Assembly (NCBI GenBank): GCA_036925085.1
Contig: JAUPFP010000016.1
Coordinates: 124,001-188,000 of the forward strand
Reading direction: 5' to 3'
Source of the DNA: Brachycybe producta
Taxonomy: Eukaryota > Arthropoda > Diplopoda > Playtdesmida > Andrognathidae
DNA length: 64,000 bases
A model generated the notes under the pieces. The model saw only the letters and a program-made list of their open reading frames with translations, ran no database searches and was not told the origin of the DNA. A program made the position numbers and the translations under genes. This document shows, piece after piece, positions 12,801 to 24,995 of the stretch (its first letter is position 1; each line of letters starts with the position of its first letter).

Positions 12801-14152
12801 CCGGTTCTTTTGCGTATTGAAAACAACATACAAAAAGCAGTGCATGTCATTTAAAAACTAGAAGAGTAACATAATCACAAAGTAAAAATAAGTAATAAAT
12901 ATTTCCTTTCAATTTACTTGTAAATTTATTTTAGTAACTCACATTTTATTTTAACCGAAGAAAAATTTCAAGATTTATGACTAAATTATTACCATTCGAA
13001 CTTCAAATTGAACACTGTGAACCAACCTTACAACATAAAAAAACCCTTTGCACTTTCATTAAGTTTTGAATTTGAACTTAATAAGTTACTCTGTAAGCAG
13101 CCATATATGCCTGTAACAGAGGGATGACAGTCCAAACGCCACATACATGCCAAATCCTATTATGTCCTTATTTAAATGATATAAGTTGATAAAATGCACT
13201 GTTAGAAAAAAAATCTATGAATCTCATCAAATTATTTTTACGATCAGACAAATCCCTTATGTTAGAAACCCTAGAAGCGTAGAGAGTTCAAGTTTACATT
13301 CAAGTATAAAGTCCCCTTCTTTAATTCTGGGACTTTTCAATATTCGTCCAATTACGCACACTGAACAGTTTTGACCAACAATGTCATTTTCATGTTCGTG
13401 TCTTGAAATCCTATAAATGGGCAATCACTGCAAGCACATTTTTGAAAAAAAATCTCATAATATTATACTGTGCTCAGACTGCTATCAGATTTGAATATCC
13501 TCCGTTAGGAAATACGACATTCAAGCAGCATTGAAGCCAATAATGTGTTCAGATACAGGGTCGTTGGTGGTAGCTTTGCTCCATTTGATTTCCAATAGAC
13601 ATGCAATATTTTATTCTTGCAGCATATAAACTCGCTCTTCAGAATCAATAATATTCTAAACAGAATACTAAAGCTGATTTTCACTGCAAAAATTAAAAAA
13701 AAATTATTGAATTTAAAAAAAAATTATTTTTAACAATATTTCATCAAACCTTAAATGAAGAAGTTATTCGTCCATCATCAAACCAAATTAATGCCCCCAT
13801 GAATATTGCTAAAGCATAACATTCACTGCTACTTTTACTAAATGGGGAAATACTGTTCACAGAGCTTATTTTTATTGGGGAGAAAATACTGCATGTTTAT
13901 TGCCAAATGCAGCAAAGCTACCGCCAACGGCCAGTTGTTCAGACTACCACTTTCAATCCCGTTTTCAGGCTATGTTGTTAGCTAGAGCGATATAGGTGAA
14001 AATAAACCACACAAATTCTTATCCCTGTTTATTGACATGTTGAATTCGAATTTTAGACAGTTTCAGCTGAAGCGCCATAACTCAACTCATTTGCAAAGCG
14101 TGATGGGTACATGTGCACTTAGCTTAATCCAGTATTGAATCCACCTGAAGAG

Positions 14153-14359
14153 GACAGGCATTTAGAAATCGAGACGAACAGAAGTTGGCTCCACCCTTTT
14201 TATGACGAACGCAACTTCTAATTGGTTGGTTATGTAGTCTGACGTCACATGCTCCGCCCTTTTCAACGTCGAACCACACAACAAACCAATTATAAGTTGC
14301 TGGTCGTCATAAAAAAGGCGGAGCCAACTTCTGTTCGTCCCGATTTCTAAATGCCTGTC
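14153..14359. mobile_element. Foldback MITE, family A copy 3 (full length, 207 bp)
   Basis: The ends are GACAGGCATTTAGAAATCG and CGATTTCTAAATGCCTGTC, continuing into long arms (GAACAGAAGTTGGCTCC on the left). The flanking octamers CTGAAGAG and CTGAGGAG agree at 7 of 8 positions. The core has TCTGACGTCACATG, ATTGGTTGG and CTCCGCCCTTTTCAACG. The element interrupts a small minus-strand open frame (14372-14512). Confidence 0.9.
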
Positions 14360-14371
14360 CTGAGGAGGTGG

Positions 14372-14512
14372 TCTGTTACAGACATCGTACGCGGTAATGA
14401 GTACGGGTAATTCAGTATCGTATTTAGTGCCAGTCTGAACATCAGGAAAATAGGCCTCAACATATTTTTTTGACATTTCTTTTAAATTCAAATCTTCAAT
14501 TTGAGTTTTCAT
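14372..14512 (-). other. Small unidentified open frame interrupted by a MITE
   Basis: The minus strand encodes about 45 residues starting MKTQIEDLNLKEMSKKYVEA and running through YFPDVQTGTKYD to ITAYDVCNR, before entering the MITE. The composition (charged and polar residues mixed with aromatic ones) looks more protein-like than other short frames here. I recognise no family. It could be a remnant of a transposon protein or chance. It is not a TMTC sequence, and no splice sites are evident. Confidence 0.2.
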
Positions 14513-14867
14513 TTTTATTCAAAAATAAAAAAGATCAATATTTTGTTATTTACGAATAAATGAATATCCGAGAAGAAGAAAAAATAAAAGCTAAAAAAAA
14601 ACCCCTGAATCAATAAAAAAAGTAAAATACATCCAATTCTAACTTAGCTTTAAAACTCCATAAAGAAAACAATAAAAAAATCACCACCTTCAACTTTTTC
14701 TTTATAGGATTGATATTCAATTGAAATGAATTTTATGGGGTGGGTTCCATTTGTTACAAATCCACACACACATAAAAATGCAAAGAAAAACATTTTTGGA
14801 TGCATGCTAAAAAAAATAAATTCTTCCCACTATCACAATAAAAGTTGAAAATGTCAAGTGACACATT

Positions 14868-14871
<4 letters not shown>

Positions 14872-14947
<76 letters not shown>
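14872..14947. repeat. (AT)n microsatellite
   Basis: A nearly pure AT dinucleotide run of about 75 bp. Confidence 0.95.
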
Positions 14948-14952
<5 letters not shown>

Positions 14953-16040
14953 ATTATTATTCATCCAATGTATGATAGATTCGTAGAAGGCAGGAGGACC
15001 TTTTAAAAACGACACCCGCTCTTTTGATATTGAAACTCAGAGGGGTTGATAAGAGATGCCATTTAATACATTGCAGTCACCATCACCATCACCACTCTCA
15101 ATTTAATACATGTGTACAACACACCTCTATATATCAAATTGAATTGGATGCAACTATACCATAATACAAATTATGTAAATCAAAAAAAAAAAAAGATGCA
15201 TTAAATTAGTTCTGTCCACTAGTGGAGTATTTTTAGCTCATCAAAAAGATGAAATAAGAGGGGATTTGAAAAGCAAGTGAACCCTGAAGGTAAAAATTGC
15301 ATTCAAGCGAACTAAATAGCTTCTTCATAGGTGTCTATCTAACCATGAAATTTCTCTTGTCACTAATCAGATAATGGCAATGCTAATTTTATTAATCTGC
15401 TGTTACATTGTGTTTCACAACTTTCAGCCTTAGAATTTTGACGAATTACCAAATAAATCATCCAAAAATAAAAAAAAAGAAGTAAACTGCGTAAACAAAA
15501 AAAAAGTGGAAGTGGGTCTCACAATTTAATACCTTGTAACGTCCGGTAGATGGCCTAAACGCAAGTCATTTCCTTTTAACACAAACTTTGTAATTTCCTG
15601 ATCAGAATCTAGAATGTTTTGATGACTTGGAACATATATAGTTTCTTTCATAAACTTCTTAAGAAAGTAAATAAGTTAATTACCAATTGTTGTTTATGTA
15701 CTGAACTGAAATTAGGCATAACTTCAAGAATAAATCTAAGCACTTGAACTGCAGCTTGAACTCTCTGACAAAAAACTCCAATATTAAAAACAACCATTTT
15801 ATTGAATAACATTCAAATTGGTTTTCCTATGTTCAACTCATGATGTTCTGTTGTGATCTTACGTAATAGATGGCGGAAAGTTCTCACCAACTGTCACTAG
15901 TGGTACTCAAGCTTTTTACACTTTTAACTTGGGTTTTAAGTGTCTATTGATTTATTTCCCATCTCACCCACAATTTCAGCTGCAAATATCTGTTATTATG
16001 TTTAAAGACTGTTGATGGGTACAGGAAGTTTACCAATCTA

Positions 16041-16768
16041 GTGTGACATTCCATGAGTCAGTCACGACCTCGACTTCACCTAGCATGTGTCTGTAACTGT
16101 TGCTTTCAGGGGTCAGATTCAATGTTTGTTCTTCTATAAAATCGAACAGAATCCGTTGAATAACATGGTCAACTTGACCTCCAACTCAGGAATTCCTAAT
16201 TAACCAAAGTCAGCTGTCTTCATCTGCGATGGATTCACGTGTTGTGAATCCCTGCTAGAATAACTTTGTCCTCGGTAGAATCCTCGATTAGAATCACGAT
16301 AGCATCCTCCTTGATAGAATTCGACCTTCTAAAAGAGACTTCTAAAAGGTTGGCTGAGACTATCTAGGTTACCTTCATCCCCAAGTTCTATGATGATGCC
16401 TCCTCATTGAAGTTGTCGAAATTCTCAATTCATCAACTGAATAAAACTCCTTTGTTAACTTTTATCTTTTATTTTCTTTGTCTTAAAATAGTAAAAAATG
16501 GACATAGGTACCACGCTCTAAAATTAACAGACAAGACTAGGAAAACATGACATGAAGCTCTTTATGTATTTTTGCCCAGTGAGGCAGAGCTATCTGATGC
16601 TCCAAGTATCGCCACTGGCCATCTTAGCCAACGGCAAGCCCCAGATAAGAACTAACTTTATATGAACTTAGTTTTAAGAAAACTTAACTCTATGATTGCC
16701 AGCTGGGTTCATCAAGGACATCCTCAGTTGGCCGCGTTAAGAAAAGACGGTATGTGAAGAGCGTCACA
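16041..16768 (+). mobile_element. Possible solo LTR (weak)
   Basis: The block begins TGTGACATTCC and ends GCGTCACACA, a short inverted terminal match of the same type as the LTR candidate at 35168. It is less AT-rich than its surroundings and has a TATA-like CTATAAAATC near 16135 and AATAAAAC near 16440, in promoter-then-polyA order on the plus strand. I found no target duplication and no second copy, so the assignment is tentative. Confidence 0.35.
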
Positions 16769-16860
16769 CAAGATACAATTACTTGACACACGAATAAAAA
16801 AACAAGGAAATTTAAGCCACGCCTTAAAACTAAATTTTACGCTAGAAAGGTGTGCTATAC

Positions 16861-17012
16861 ACAGGCAATTGTGCCCAACATTAGAATTTTATAGGCCCCG
16901 CCCTTTTATGAGTGTCGTCAATTTGGTTTGTTGCTTGGTCTGATGTCACATGTCCCGCCCTTTTCAATTTCTAATTGGTTGATATTTGGTCTGACGCTCG
17001 TAATTTCCTGTG
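16861..17012. mobile_element. MITE, family A copy 4, with a perfect 8-bp target duplication
   Basis: TGCTATAC occurs immediately on both sides (16853-16860 and 17013-17020). The element starts ACAGGCAATT and ends AATTTCCTGTG. The interior has GGCCCCGCCCTTTTATGAGT, GTCTGATGTCACATG and TCTAATTGGTTG. At 152 bp it is shorter than the usual 207 bp because part of one arm has been lost. Confidence 0.9.
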
Positions 17013-18218
17013 TGCTATACTAATAATAAAACGCAATCTAAATATTTGTTAACTGACGCCTTTTCTACTTTTTTTTTTAGAAAAATAAATAAGCTTTTTA
17101 TTCCTTTTTTTGTTTTATCAATCATGTGTGTTTTTGCTCAAAAATAAGTGCCCTGAGGATGACTCAAGACGTTACCTAAAACGTTGACTTCACCTAATTG
17201 TTGTTAAAATGTTAGTTGATTTAGCAAACTATTTGAAGCCGTATATCTTGTTATTTTTTGTATTACAACAGTTATGCCGTAAACCGTTTCAAGAGATTAT
17301 TAATAAAAAAACACTTTTCAATTTTTTTTTTAGCAATAATATTAGCAAAATATTTCAAATTAAAAGAAAACAATCTACTCGTATCAATTTTTTTTTGTTT
17401 ATTAAATCTAATTAGTAATTTGAAGTTACCTCGTGAGATAAAAAATTAATAAATTAATTTTGAATACAAGGTTAATGAAATAAAAGTATTTTTTTTGTTT
17501 GTTTGTGAAAACGTAATTATAAAGTGTGCCCAGTTTGAAATAGACGAATTTTGTTGTCGAACAACCACAAGTGCTTCTTAATTAGATAAAAATAATATTA
17601 ATAACAAACACATCATAAACTGAACTCAAAAGGGTTTCAATTTAACTCTGGTGAAATGTAAACAAGACTAGCTTTAACAGCAAACAAAATTTACCATTTT
17701 TTTTAATAGAAAAAATGTCCAACTGAGAGAAAACATTCACCTCACAATAACAGAACAAGACACCATCAATATGCTAAATAGCTTACAGGCGCTTTACAAT
17801 TTGCATAATCCTATTTAAATGTTAAATGCTTTTCTAAACACGCTTTTTTTAAATTCCGAAAACAAACCGAATTTAGTAAAAGTTACTTGTAGTCGCAACA
17901 GCATTTATTCAAAACATCGAAATTCAATATAATGCTTCAAAGGTAGATTTAAATTCAATCAAACCAGTTGCCTCTATGGAGCAAAAGAGCATAACAACTT
18001 TTTTTTTTATAAAAATAGCCATTGCAAGATATATGCAAATTCAAAAGAACAACAGACTAGAAACAAACATTAAAGAAGAAAACATTAAAGTTAAATTGAA
18101 AGTGTTATCATGAAACTAAAAGAAAAAAAAAAATGACAATTGTATTTTCATATTAATATCTTTAAACAAAATTTTGATCGCATAAATTTAAAATTTTAGA
18201 TTTTCATTTTTTGCATGC

Positions 18219-18281
18219 TGCCATAAAAAGCATGTTTTTTTATGAAAATAGATTTCATAAAAAAACATGCTTTTTATGGCA
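18219..18281. repeat. Perfect 29-bp inverted repeat with a 5-nt loop
   Basis: The arm starting TGCCATAAAAAGCATG at 18219-18247 is exactly complementary to 18253-18281. It could be a tiny foldback element or an RNA hairpin. Confidence 0.85.
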
Positions 18282-18484
18282 TTTCTTAGGAATTTCTCCT
18301 TGTGTAACTAACTCTCTGCAATCTGATTGGTTGGTGGTTAGTGAACTGTTTATATCACCACTACACACTTAGTTCTCCAATGGGCTAAATGAACCACAAT
18401 ACTTAGTTGACCACTGAGCTAAGTGGGCCGGGATATCACCGGATGTAGAAGTTATCAACCTTAAATGATTGCCAGAGCGGATGT

Positions 18485-18712
18485 CTAAGGCCAGGCGCAA
18501 ATTAGGCAACAATGCAAGCTTGCAACTAGCAACAATCTCCAGCAACGATTGCAGGTGACAGGACACTACACTAGCACCACCACTGCATTTACAGGTACCA
18601 AATTAGTAGTTGGAAACCCATTGTGTGCCAGCAACCACTTTCTTGTCACGTGATCATGATTTCGTTGCTGGTAGCTTGCTCATTTGGTTCCCTAATTTGC
18701 GCCCGGCCTTAC
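18485..18712. mobile_element. MITE with GGCCNGGCGCAAATTAGG ends, 228 bp
   Basis: The left end TAAGGCCAGGCGCAAATTAG pairs with the right end CTAATTTGCGCCCGGCCTTA. The interior is rich in GCAAC words and contains TCACGTGATCATGA. There is no coding potential. Confidence 0.8.
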
Positions 18713-20203
18713 AGAGCACATCCCATAGTGATCTAGTGTAAAATACCAAGTACTGCATCTCTTAATCTTTCTCCATTCTCAAGTTGTTCGACCCAAAACG
18801 ATTTTGTCTGGACACATTTTGAAATATACAGAGCTCCATTTAGGACACATACAAAACTATTTTAGTCATTTGTAATCTTAATATATCGAGATAATATCTC
18901 CACGACAAGGAGAAATAATGTTATCGTTTCCTACATACTTTCAACCAAATAAATAACAATGGAATAATTCAAATTAGATAAATTCCCATTACAGTCAATT
19001 TTTTTTCTGCATGTGTGATCTCAGCTTAGCTCACAGTACATTTCTTCATCAGCTTGTGCAATTTCCATCTCCAGCTCACTAGAAAATCTGTCTTAATTGT
19101 TTGTGGATCGCATAACTTCAAAAATTCACAAATAGAACCCACCCTGTACATTTAGCTAAACACATTAATGGATGCAAATTCTCACTTCAACCCCTCAAAA
19201 TCCCACGAAACTCAACAACAGACCAACACATTTTCATAAAAAAAAAGAATTAAGTGAAAGTGACGACTGAGATAGAATGACTTATTGCAAAAAGAGATTT
19301 TCTAAACAACCCCAGAAACATTTTATGCAAAATAAGAAGGAATAAAAAGAGCCATTTGCAAACCCGTTTTTGCCAAAAAAAAAAATCATTTGGAAATTTT
19401 TTTATGATCTTGGTAATCATATTACACACCCTGCAGTTAGAATTTAGACGACGATGGAGGAGAAGGGGAGAAAAAGTTGGAAATAAAATAGATAGAAAGC
19501 CATGTTTTAACCAACTTATTCTTTACAATTTTTTTTTTTATCATTTCATGACAACGTTTCGAATAATCGCAGTAACAGAAAACATTAATTGAAAAATTCA
19601 ATTAAAGAGGATGAGAAACTGTAGAGTTTAAACATGAAACTGATGCCGCCCATATAGACACACACACAATCAAAATTCTACTTATGTGACTGTGTATTGC
19701 CTCAAGCAAGAAAAAGAATAGCACATTTCATATGCAAATATACGTCATATACATATATATACATGTATGTCCAATGGTTTGCATTGTTTTTTTTTCTCCC
19801 AACATTTGAAATTAATTTGTGGCTGTAAATCCAATTTAACATAAATCTCTTTAAAGTATTTTTTTTTCTTTCTCTCTTTCAAATAATAAACGATATTCGG
19901 TTGTACATTTATGATCAATCTACATGTATTCCATATCCCTCAGAATATTTCTAAATGCAACAAAATTGTCTGGCATATTCAATGGGTTTATAATAATACA
20001 ATTTAGATCAATGTTGTCTACACTTTATGTGAAGTTCATTCAAAAACTGTTGATTACAAAATTAAAAAAAAGTTCACAGTTCATAAAAATATGTTTGAAT
20101 CACTGTTTTTTCAAAACAGAAATAGATACAAACACACACAAATGTTTATACAAGTTGACTACACATAAAACATAAAATACAACAATAAAAGGCCAAATAT
20201 TTC

Positions 20204-20640
20204 TAAAGCCGATGCTACACGTAGCAACAATTCAGCAACTTAAGAGCAACATAGCCGTGTTGCTTCTATTGTTTCATGAAAGTTGAAACATCTGTCATAA
20301 GAGCAACAAACCCGAATTGTTGCTCACAGATTGAAAGCAACAGAATTTTCAAATAGAACTTGGTTCTATTTTTGAGCAACCATTTCAGCCAACAGCCAAT
20401 AAAAACGGCTTGAATAATCACATGACTAATTCAAATTTTCAACTGATGAAGAAGAGGAAGACGAAACAAAATGTCTACAATCTTTGGCTCACAGTCTCTT
20501 TGTTTCATTGGTTGTTGCTTTCATGTAAGTTTCATGAACATTGCAACATGTATCTTAGGTGTTGCTTGCAACAAATGGGAAACTACTGTTGCTACAACTA
20601 GTATTGTTGCTTAACTGTTGGTACGTGTAGCATCAGCTTA
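20204..20640. mobile_element. MITE with GATGCTACACGTA ends, 437 bp
   Basis: The left end TAAAGCCGATGCTACACGTA pairs with the right end TACGTGTAGCATCAGCTTA. The interior repeats GCAACA and TTGTTGC words on both sides and has CAGCCAATAAAA, TCATTGGTTG and ATCACATGAC. It has no coding capacity. Confidence 0.85.
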
Positions 20641-20739
20641 ACAATCAATTTTTTTGTTCAATTAAGCGCCGAATTGTACGTGTCTTGAAATTAAAAATTG
20701 AAAATGCCGTACGGTGTCTGAAAGCACACCAATCCAGTA

Positions 20740-20815
20740 TGCAGGTAGTTCTGCCCAGTACTAAGATATGAGATATGAGCATCAGACCAAATATCAACCA
20801 ATTAAAAATTGAATA
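20740..20815. mobile_element. MITE, family A copy 5, truncated
   Basis: It matches the left part of copy 6 (24113-24318): GCAGGTAGTTCTGCCCAG, then ACTAAGAT, then ATCAGACCAAATATCAACCA. The right half and its terminal repeat are missing. Confidence 0.65.
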
Positions 20816-21677
20816 TTCCCCAAAATAAATTTCTTCCCAGTTTTTTTCTGGAGAATTTATAATATTTCCAAAACAAAAGTTCTTTAACTTTCAATCATCT
20901 TCAAGTCACAGATCTAATAACAAGTAAAAGAGCCATAATAATGCCATACTCATCATGCTGCATACAATCTGATAAATTGATAATCATTTGATCAATGCCC
21001 ACAATTAGATGTAAATTATTGTTTCAAAACAAGAAAACTGTGAGTCTGAGTCAGAACTTCACATTTCATGTAACGGAAGAGGAAAAAATGACATTTAAAC
21101 AAATAATTACTTTTAATTATTTCAAGCATTAATATTTGTTTTTAATTTTGCTTTTAATGAATAACAAGAATGTGTTTAAAAAGGTTCTACTTGCAGATAG
21201 GGATGCACATGTAATGCGACCTCAAGACTGAAAAATCTATTCATTATTAACAAATAAAAAACGGGAGTATTCCTGGAAATATTTCCAGAGAATATTCCCT
21301 AAATAAAATAATTGCTGTGAACTTTACAACACTACAGCATTACTAATTCTGGTTGCAGTTAGAACACAGTATGAATTGTATTCAATTTGAAGCCTCAACC
21401 TCAAATTAATTACTAAATATAATAAACTTGAAAAAAAAAATTTGCTCTCTAATTTCTAAATCATTTAATTTTGTCTCCAGGTTGCTTTAGATGCAAAAAA
21501 CGTCCAAAAAGTAAGTTTTCTCCTATCACACTCATAGGCTCCATTATAATCAGCTGTTAAGTTACAAGCTAACTTGGCCACCTTACCTAATTTGTGCAAA
21601 GAGAACCTTAGTTCAGACTACCTTTTTTTTTACAATACTTTATAAGTTCGTAAAGTAAAAGTAAAATACTTGCTTAC

Positions 21678-21799
21678 CTTGGCACGTACAATATCCTTTC
21701 AGCAACTACAAATCCGACAGTAAAAAACAGATTGGAAGCTGGTAAAAACGGTAGCACAGTAAAAAGAAGCCCAAAACAAACAGTTCGCCGGTCGCTTAT
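21678..21799 (-). CDS. TMTC1: TMTC1-like exon d: conserved LPASNLFF / VAERILYVP block
   Basis: This 122-nt exon has acceptor CCTTAACAG and donor CCAAG|GTAAGC. It starts in phase 0 and gives 40 codons plus two bases. The peptide begins [18 protein letters not shown] and contains [17 protein letters not shown], followed by ILYVP. This is the hallmark of the TMTC family (luminal loop and membrane segment of the DUF1736 region), with the conserved PASNLFF and VVAER residues intact. It joins in frame to exon c upstream and exon e downstream. It is the most diagnostic exon in the window. Confidence 0.92.
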
Positions 21800-23789
21800 C
21801 TGTTAAGGAAAATATATTTAATTTATAATAGTATATTTAATTATTCACAATCATATAACATCAATAGAAAGATATTTTATAATTTACTAAAACAGCAGCT
21901 AATCCAAACAAAGGGGAGTAGGTTCTCAAGAAATGAGCATGTGCTCTATTTTCTATATGACTAAAATTGCCATAAGAGGACGGAGCACGTACTCCGTCAA
22001 TGTAAGTAGGTGCTCACTCTTACATAGAATTGTTTCCTAAACAATTAATTATCTCTTGTTAACGAACAGGACTTATTTTTCTTCGCAATTAGTAAAAACT
22101 TTGAGAAATTTATCGCCAAAATTAGAGAGTTATATGAGTATGTGCTCCCAGTTTGAGCACCTACTCATGCATTTCATTCCTACCAACTTCAAAAACTTGA
22201 ACAACGAGAAAGTACTCTAGTTTATTTTCACGCTTGTGGAACCCAAACCAAACATTATAATAAGTGATAAACTGTGTACAATTTTATCCCGCATTAGAAT
22301 TAAAGGAAGTGCAATTAAAAATACGATATTTTTGATTAAATAAAATACACACACTACCGTAAACATAGAACAATGTTTCTTAATAAAAAAAAAGATTGAA
22401 GTGAATACGTTCTAAAGTACCTACTAATTTGTGACCACTTAAAAAGAAAAAATAATAGGGGGAGGAGAAGGTGGAAGTCTAAGATACATTGTGTACAACG
22501 ACCACAATAATAATAAAAAAAACTTAATTTTGAAACCAACATGTGTCGGTTACAAAACTCTCCATCAAAAAGCTTGCAAGAAAATCCCAAAGGCATAAAA
22601 CAAGAATGTCATCAAATAACTCTTTGAGGTAATATAAAATTTAATGATGAAAAATGACTAAACCTCAAGAGTGGAATGGAAAAAAAAAAAGAAAGTGGAA
22701 GAAAGAATGTGGGTGGGGAGGAGAGATTGAATGTGTGTAACTTCTTTTATCAAAAATTTCAACTACCTGTAGCTTATTTAATTAATATTAGATTCTACAT
22801 AATATGTAGAAAAATAAAACAAAAGTACGCTGGTAAATGGAAACACAATGATTCATTATCTGTGTCAGTAAAATTGCACTGCAATTTTCAACTAGTTGAG
22901 TTTGTCTTCAATTCATGAGGGTTATTCTGGTCGTAATTTTAATTATTATATTTCTGTTTGGATTTGGTGAATTTATATTTGGTGCATTTCTATTTTAGCT
23001 TTTCCTGTTACTAGTCATCATTTCAGGTAATTTAATACACTGTATCAATAATTAAATGTAGGTTAGATTTAACAATAATAGCATTACTTCCAGTTAATAC
23101 CATTCCAATGTAAATTTGGTTGAGAAATGGCAATTTATGGTTTAGTTTTAAGTTGGTAGGGCGATAGGGGTTTTCTCACTTCAACTGACCAAACATAATA
23201 AAGCAAACGATTACATGTGTATAGTCAATAGGTTAGTGTTCTCATATCGAATTTTTTTACTCCATTTCAAATTGTCACATTTTAATAAAATTTTATCAGG
23301 TGGAAACAGGGCCTAACTGTTCATTCATCAATTAATTATTGTTAGCACCAACGTTAGCTTTCTTAAAGCATATGTTTAACAACCTAATTTATAATTACTC
23401 AGCAAAGTACTGTAGCTGCTTGGCAATAACACTTGAAAGCCAAGATTAAAGAATAATTCAATAATTGTTTTCTTAAATGGTCACAAGAAAACATTTACAA
23501 AGAGCAGTTGCTCACACAAAAATCACTAGTAAGCAATCCGCACTCAATAGCTTTAATTAGCTGAGAATAGGAATTACAAATGAATTTTGATTGTACGATT
23601 GGGTAAATTTGTACTGACATTCATTAAATACTAACCACAATCAAAATGTCAAATACAATTTTGACCCAATGGAAACAGGGCATAAGGTGGCTATTGGGTT
23701 GAATTCTCAATCTTTCCTTGGACGCAGTTTGAAAAACCTAGTACACACGAAGACATAATACAAAATCAATACGAGGTCACCCTCTACAG

Positions 23790-23998
23790 CAGTGGTCCCT
23801 AAACATCTTTGGTTGTGCACCACTAATTACGCACTTCTAGAATAAATAACCGGTTACTTTGAAAGCCACCATTTTCCTGTTTAGAACACTCTGGTGCAGA
23901 CAAGATTCTAACATAGCACAAATTTAATTATATCAATTGATTGCAAATCTCGCACACCCCCATGGACCATCTCGCGTACATCACTTTGGAGACCACTG
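23790..23998. mobile_element. Non-autonomous hAT-like element
   Basis: The ends CAGTGGTCCCTAAAC and CTTTGGAGACCACTG match the common hAT terminal pattern CAGTGGTTC...GAACCACTG. Flanking octamers CTCTACAG and CTTTATGG agree at only five positions, so the duplication is weak. The interior is non-coding and carries diverged GTGCACCAC / TGGTGCA words. Confidence 0.65.
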
Positions 23999-24112
23999 CT
24001 TTATGGCACATGCGCACAATGCAGTTACCAAAGAATATTATACGTTTATTGGTGCATTTGAACAATGCATATGCAGAGTAGAGCTACTTTGAATTACTAC
24101 TGAGCGACTGTC

Positions 24113-24318
24113 ACAGGTAGTTCTGCCCAGCACTAAGATTTCGTTTGCTCTGCCCGTTTATGGGGATCAGACCAAATATCAACCAATTAGAAATTGCCGT
24201 CCCTTATAAAAAAGGCTGGCATGTGACATCAGACTAAGTAATAAACCAATTAGAAATTGATGACGCTCATAAAAGGGCGGGGCAAACAAAATCTTAGTGC
24301 TGGGCAGAACTGCGTGTG
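24113..24318. mobile_element. Foldback MITE, family A copy 6 (206 bp)
   Basis: The left end ACAGGTAGTTCTGCCCAGC pairs with GCTGGGCAGAACTGCGTGTG on the right. Flanks CGACTGTC and CCACTCTC agree at 6 of 8 positions. The core is in reverse orientation: CATGTGACATCAGACTAAG, CCAATTAGAAATT and TCATAAAAGGGCGGGGC. It lies about 490 bp from exon c. Confidence 0.85.
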
Positions 24319-24805
24319 CCACTCTCATTCCATGATGTTGTGAATCAGGCCTAATAGTTCATCCAAATCAAGCATGCCATAAGCGTTTCGTTCGCAACAA
24401 CACGACAACACTTGTTGTCATCATTTTTTTTAAATATAAAAAACATTTACAAAAAAAAAACTCATTCCTTTTTTTTTTTAAAAAAGTATGACACATAAAA
24501 GTGAATGTGAAGGCAATATTTACTAATAACATGACAAGAAGAAAAAAAAAAACCAGCAAAAAAGACATCATTTTGTGTGATCATTTTTCCATTTAGTACA
24601 TAGGCTAAATATATGATATTAAAATTTTATGAACCCTCCTCCCTCCTCCTCCTCCTCCTAAAAAAACTCCATCATGTTTAAAAGTAAATAAACCATGTAA
24701 TGAATTTCATAACATAGTAACCATAAAAAACGCACATGAATTACTTTTTTTTTGAAAAAAAAAAGAGGGCTAAAAAAGATTTGACTACTAATTAATTATT
24801 CTTAC

Positions 24806-24995
24806 CGTTTCTGATAGAACAGCATGTCTTGCAAGTAATATCAAAATTATAAAAAGTGCCAATGTCGCCAGATTACGTAAATCCCAAATATTTTCAATTG
24901 GTACGATGCTCCCCATTTGCCAATCGTAAGACAAAGTAATGGGAGCCAATAATAACCAAGCATTGAATGCCAGTAAATAAGAATATGTCAGAAAT
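24806..24995 (-). CDS. TMTC1: TMTC1-like exon c: LTYSYLLAFNAWLLLAP segment
   Basis: This 190-nt exon has acceptor TTTTCAG and donor AAACG|GTAAG. One base completes an Arg codon, then 63 codons end in phase 0. The peptide has FLTYSYLLAFNAWLLLAP, LSYDWQMGSI, IENIWDLRNLAT and a hydrophobic run ending LILLARHAVLSET. In TMTC1 the equivalent segment reads with the same TYSYLLAFN-WLLLAP, YDWQ-GSI and RNLAT words, and the match to TMTC1 looks closer than to TMTC2 or TMTC3. It provides one membrane helix and one luminal loop, then the start of the next helix. The paralogue call rests on recalled family sequence, not an alignment. Confidence 0.92.

Larger units (their letters stand above)
4416..21677 (-). 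other. TMTC1-like gene: intron between exons d and e (17.3 kb)
   Basis: A large AT-rich intron. Beyond the separately listed elements it contains many A/T homopolymers and diverged copies of an S-type repeat whose ends read like GATCACACATGCAAAAA; seeds are near 7569, 10528, 12491 and 19010. I see no additional TMTC exon and no other recognisable gene. Phase fits a direct exon d to exon e junction: two bases plus one base form a Ser codon at the exact position expected in the family. Confidence 0.7.
21800..24805 (-). other. TMTC1-like gene: intron between exons c and d (3.0 kb)
   Basis: The shortest of the introns seen. It contains a hAT-like element at 23790-23998 and a foldback MITE at 24113-24318. 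The rest is AT-rich with diverged repeats. TGGAAACAGGGC near 23295 and TGGAAACAGGGCATAAGG near 23668 look like remnants of the family listed at 43373. No further exon was found. Confidence 0.75.
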
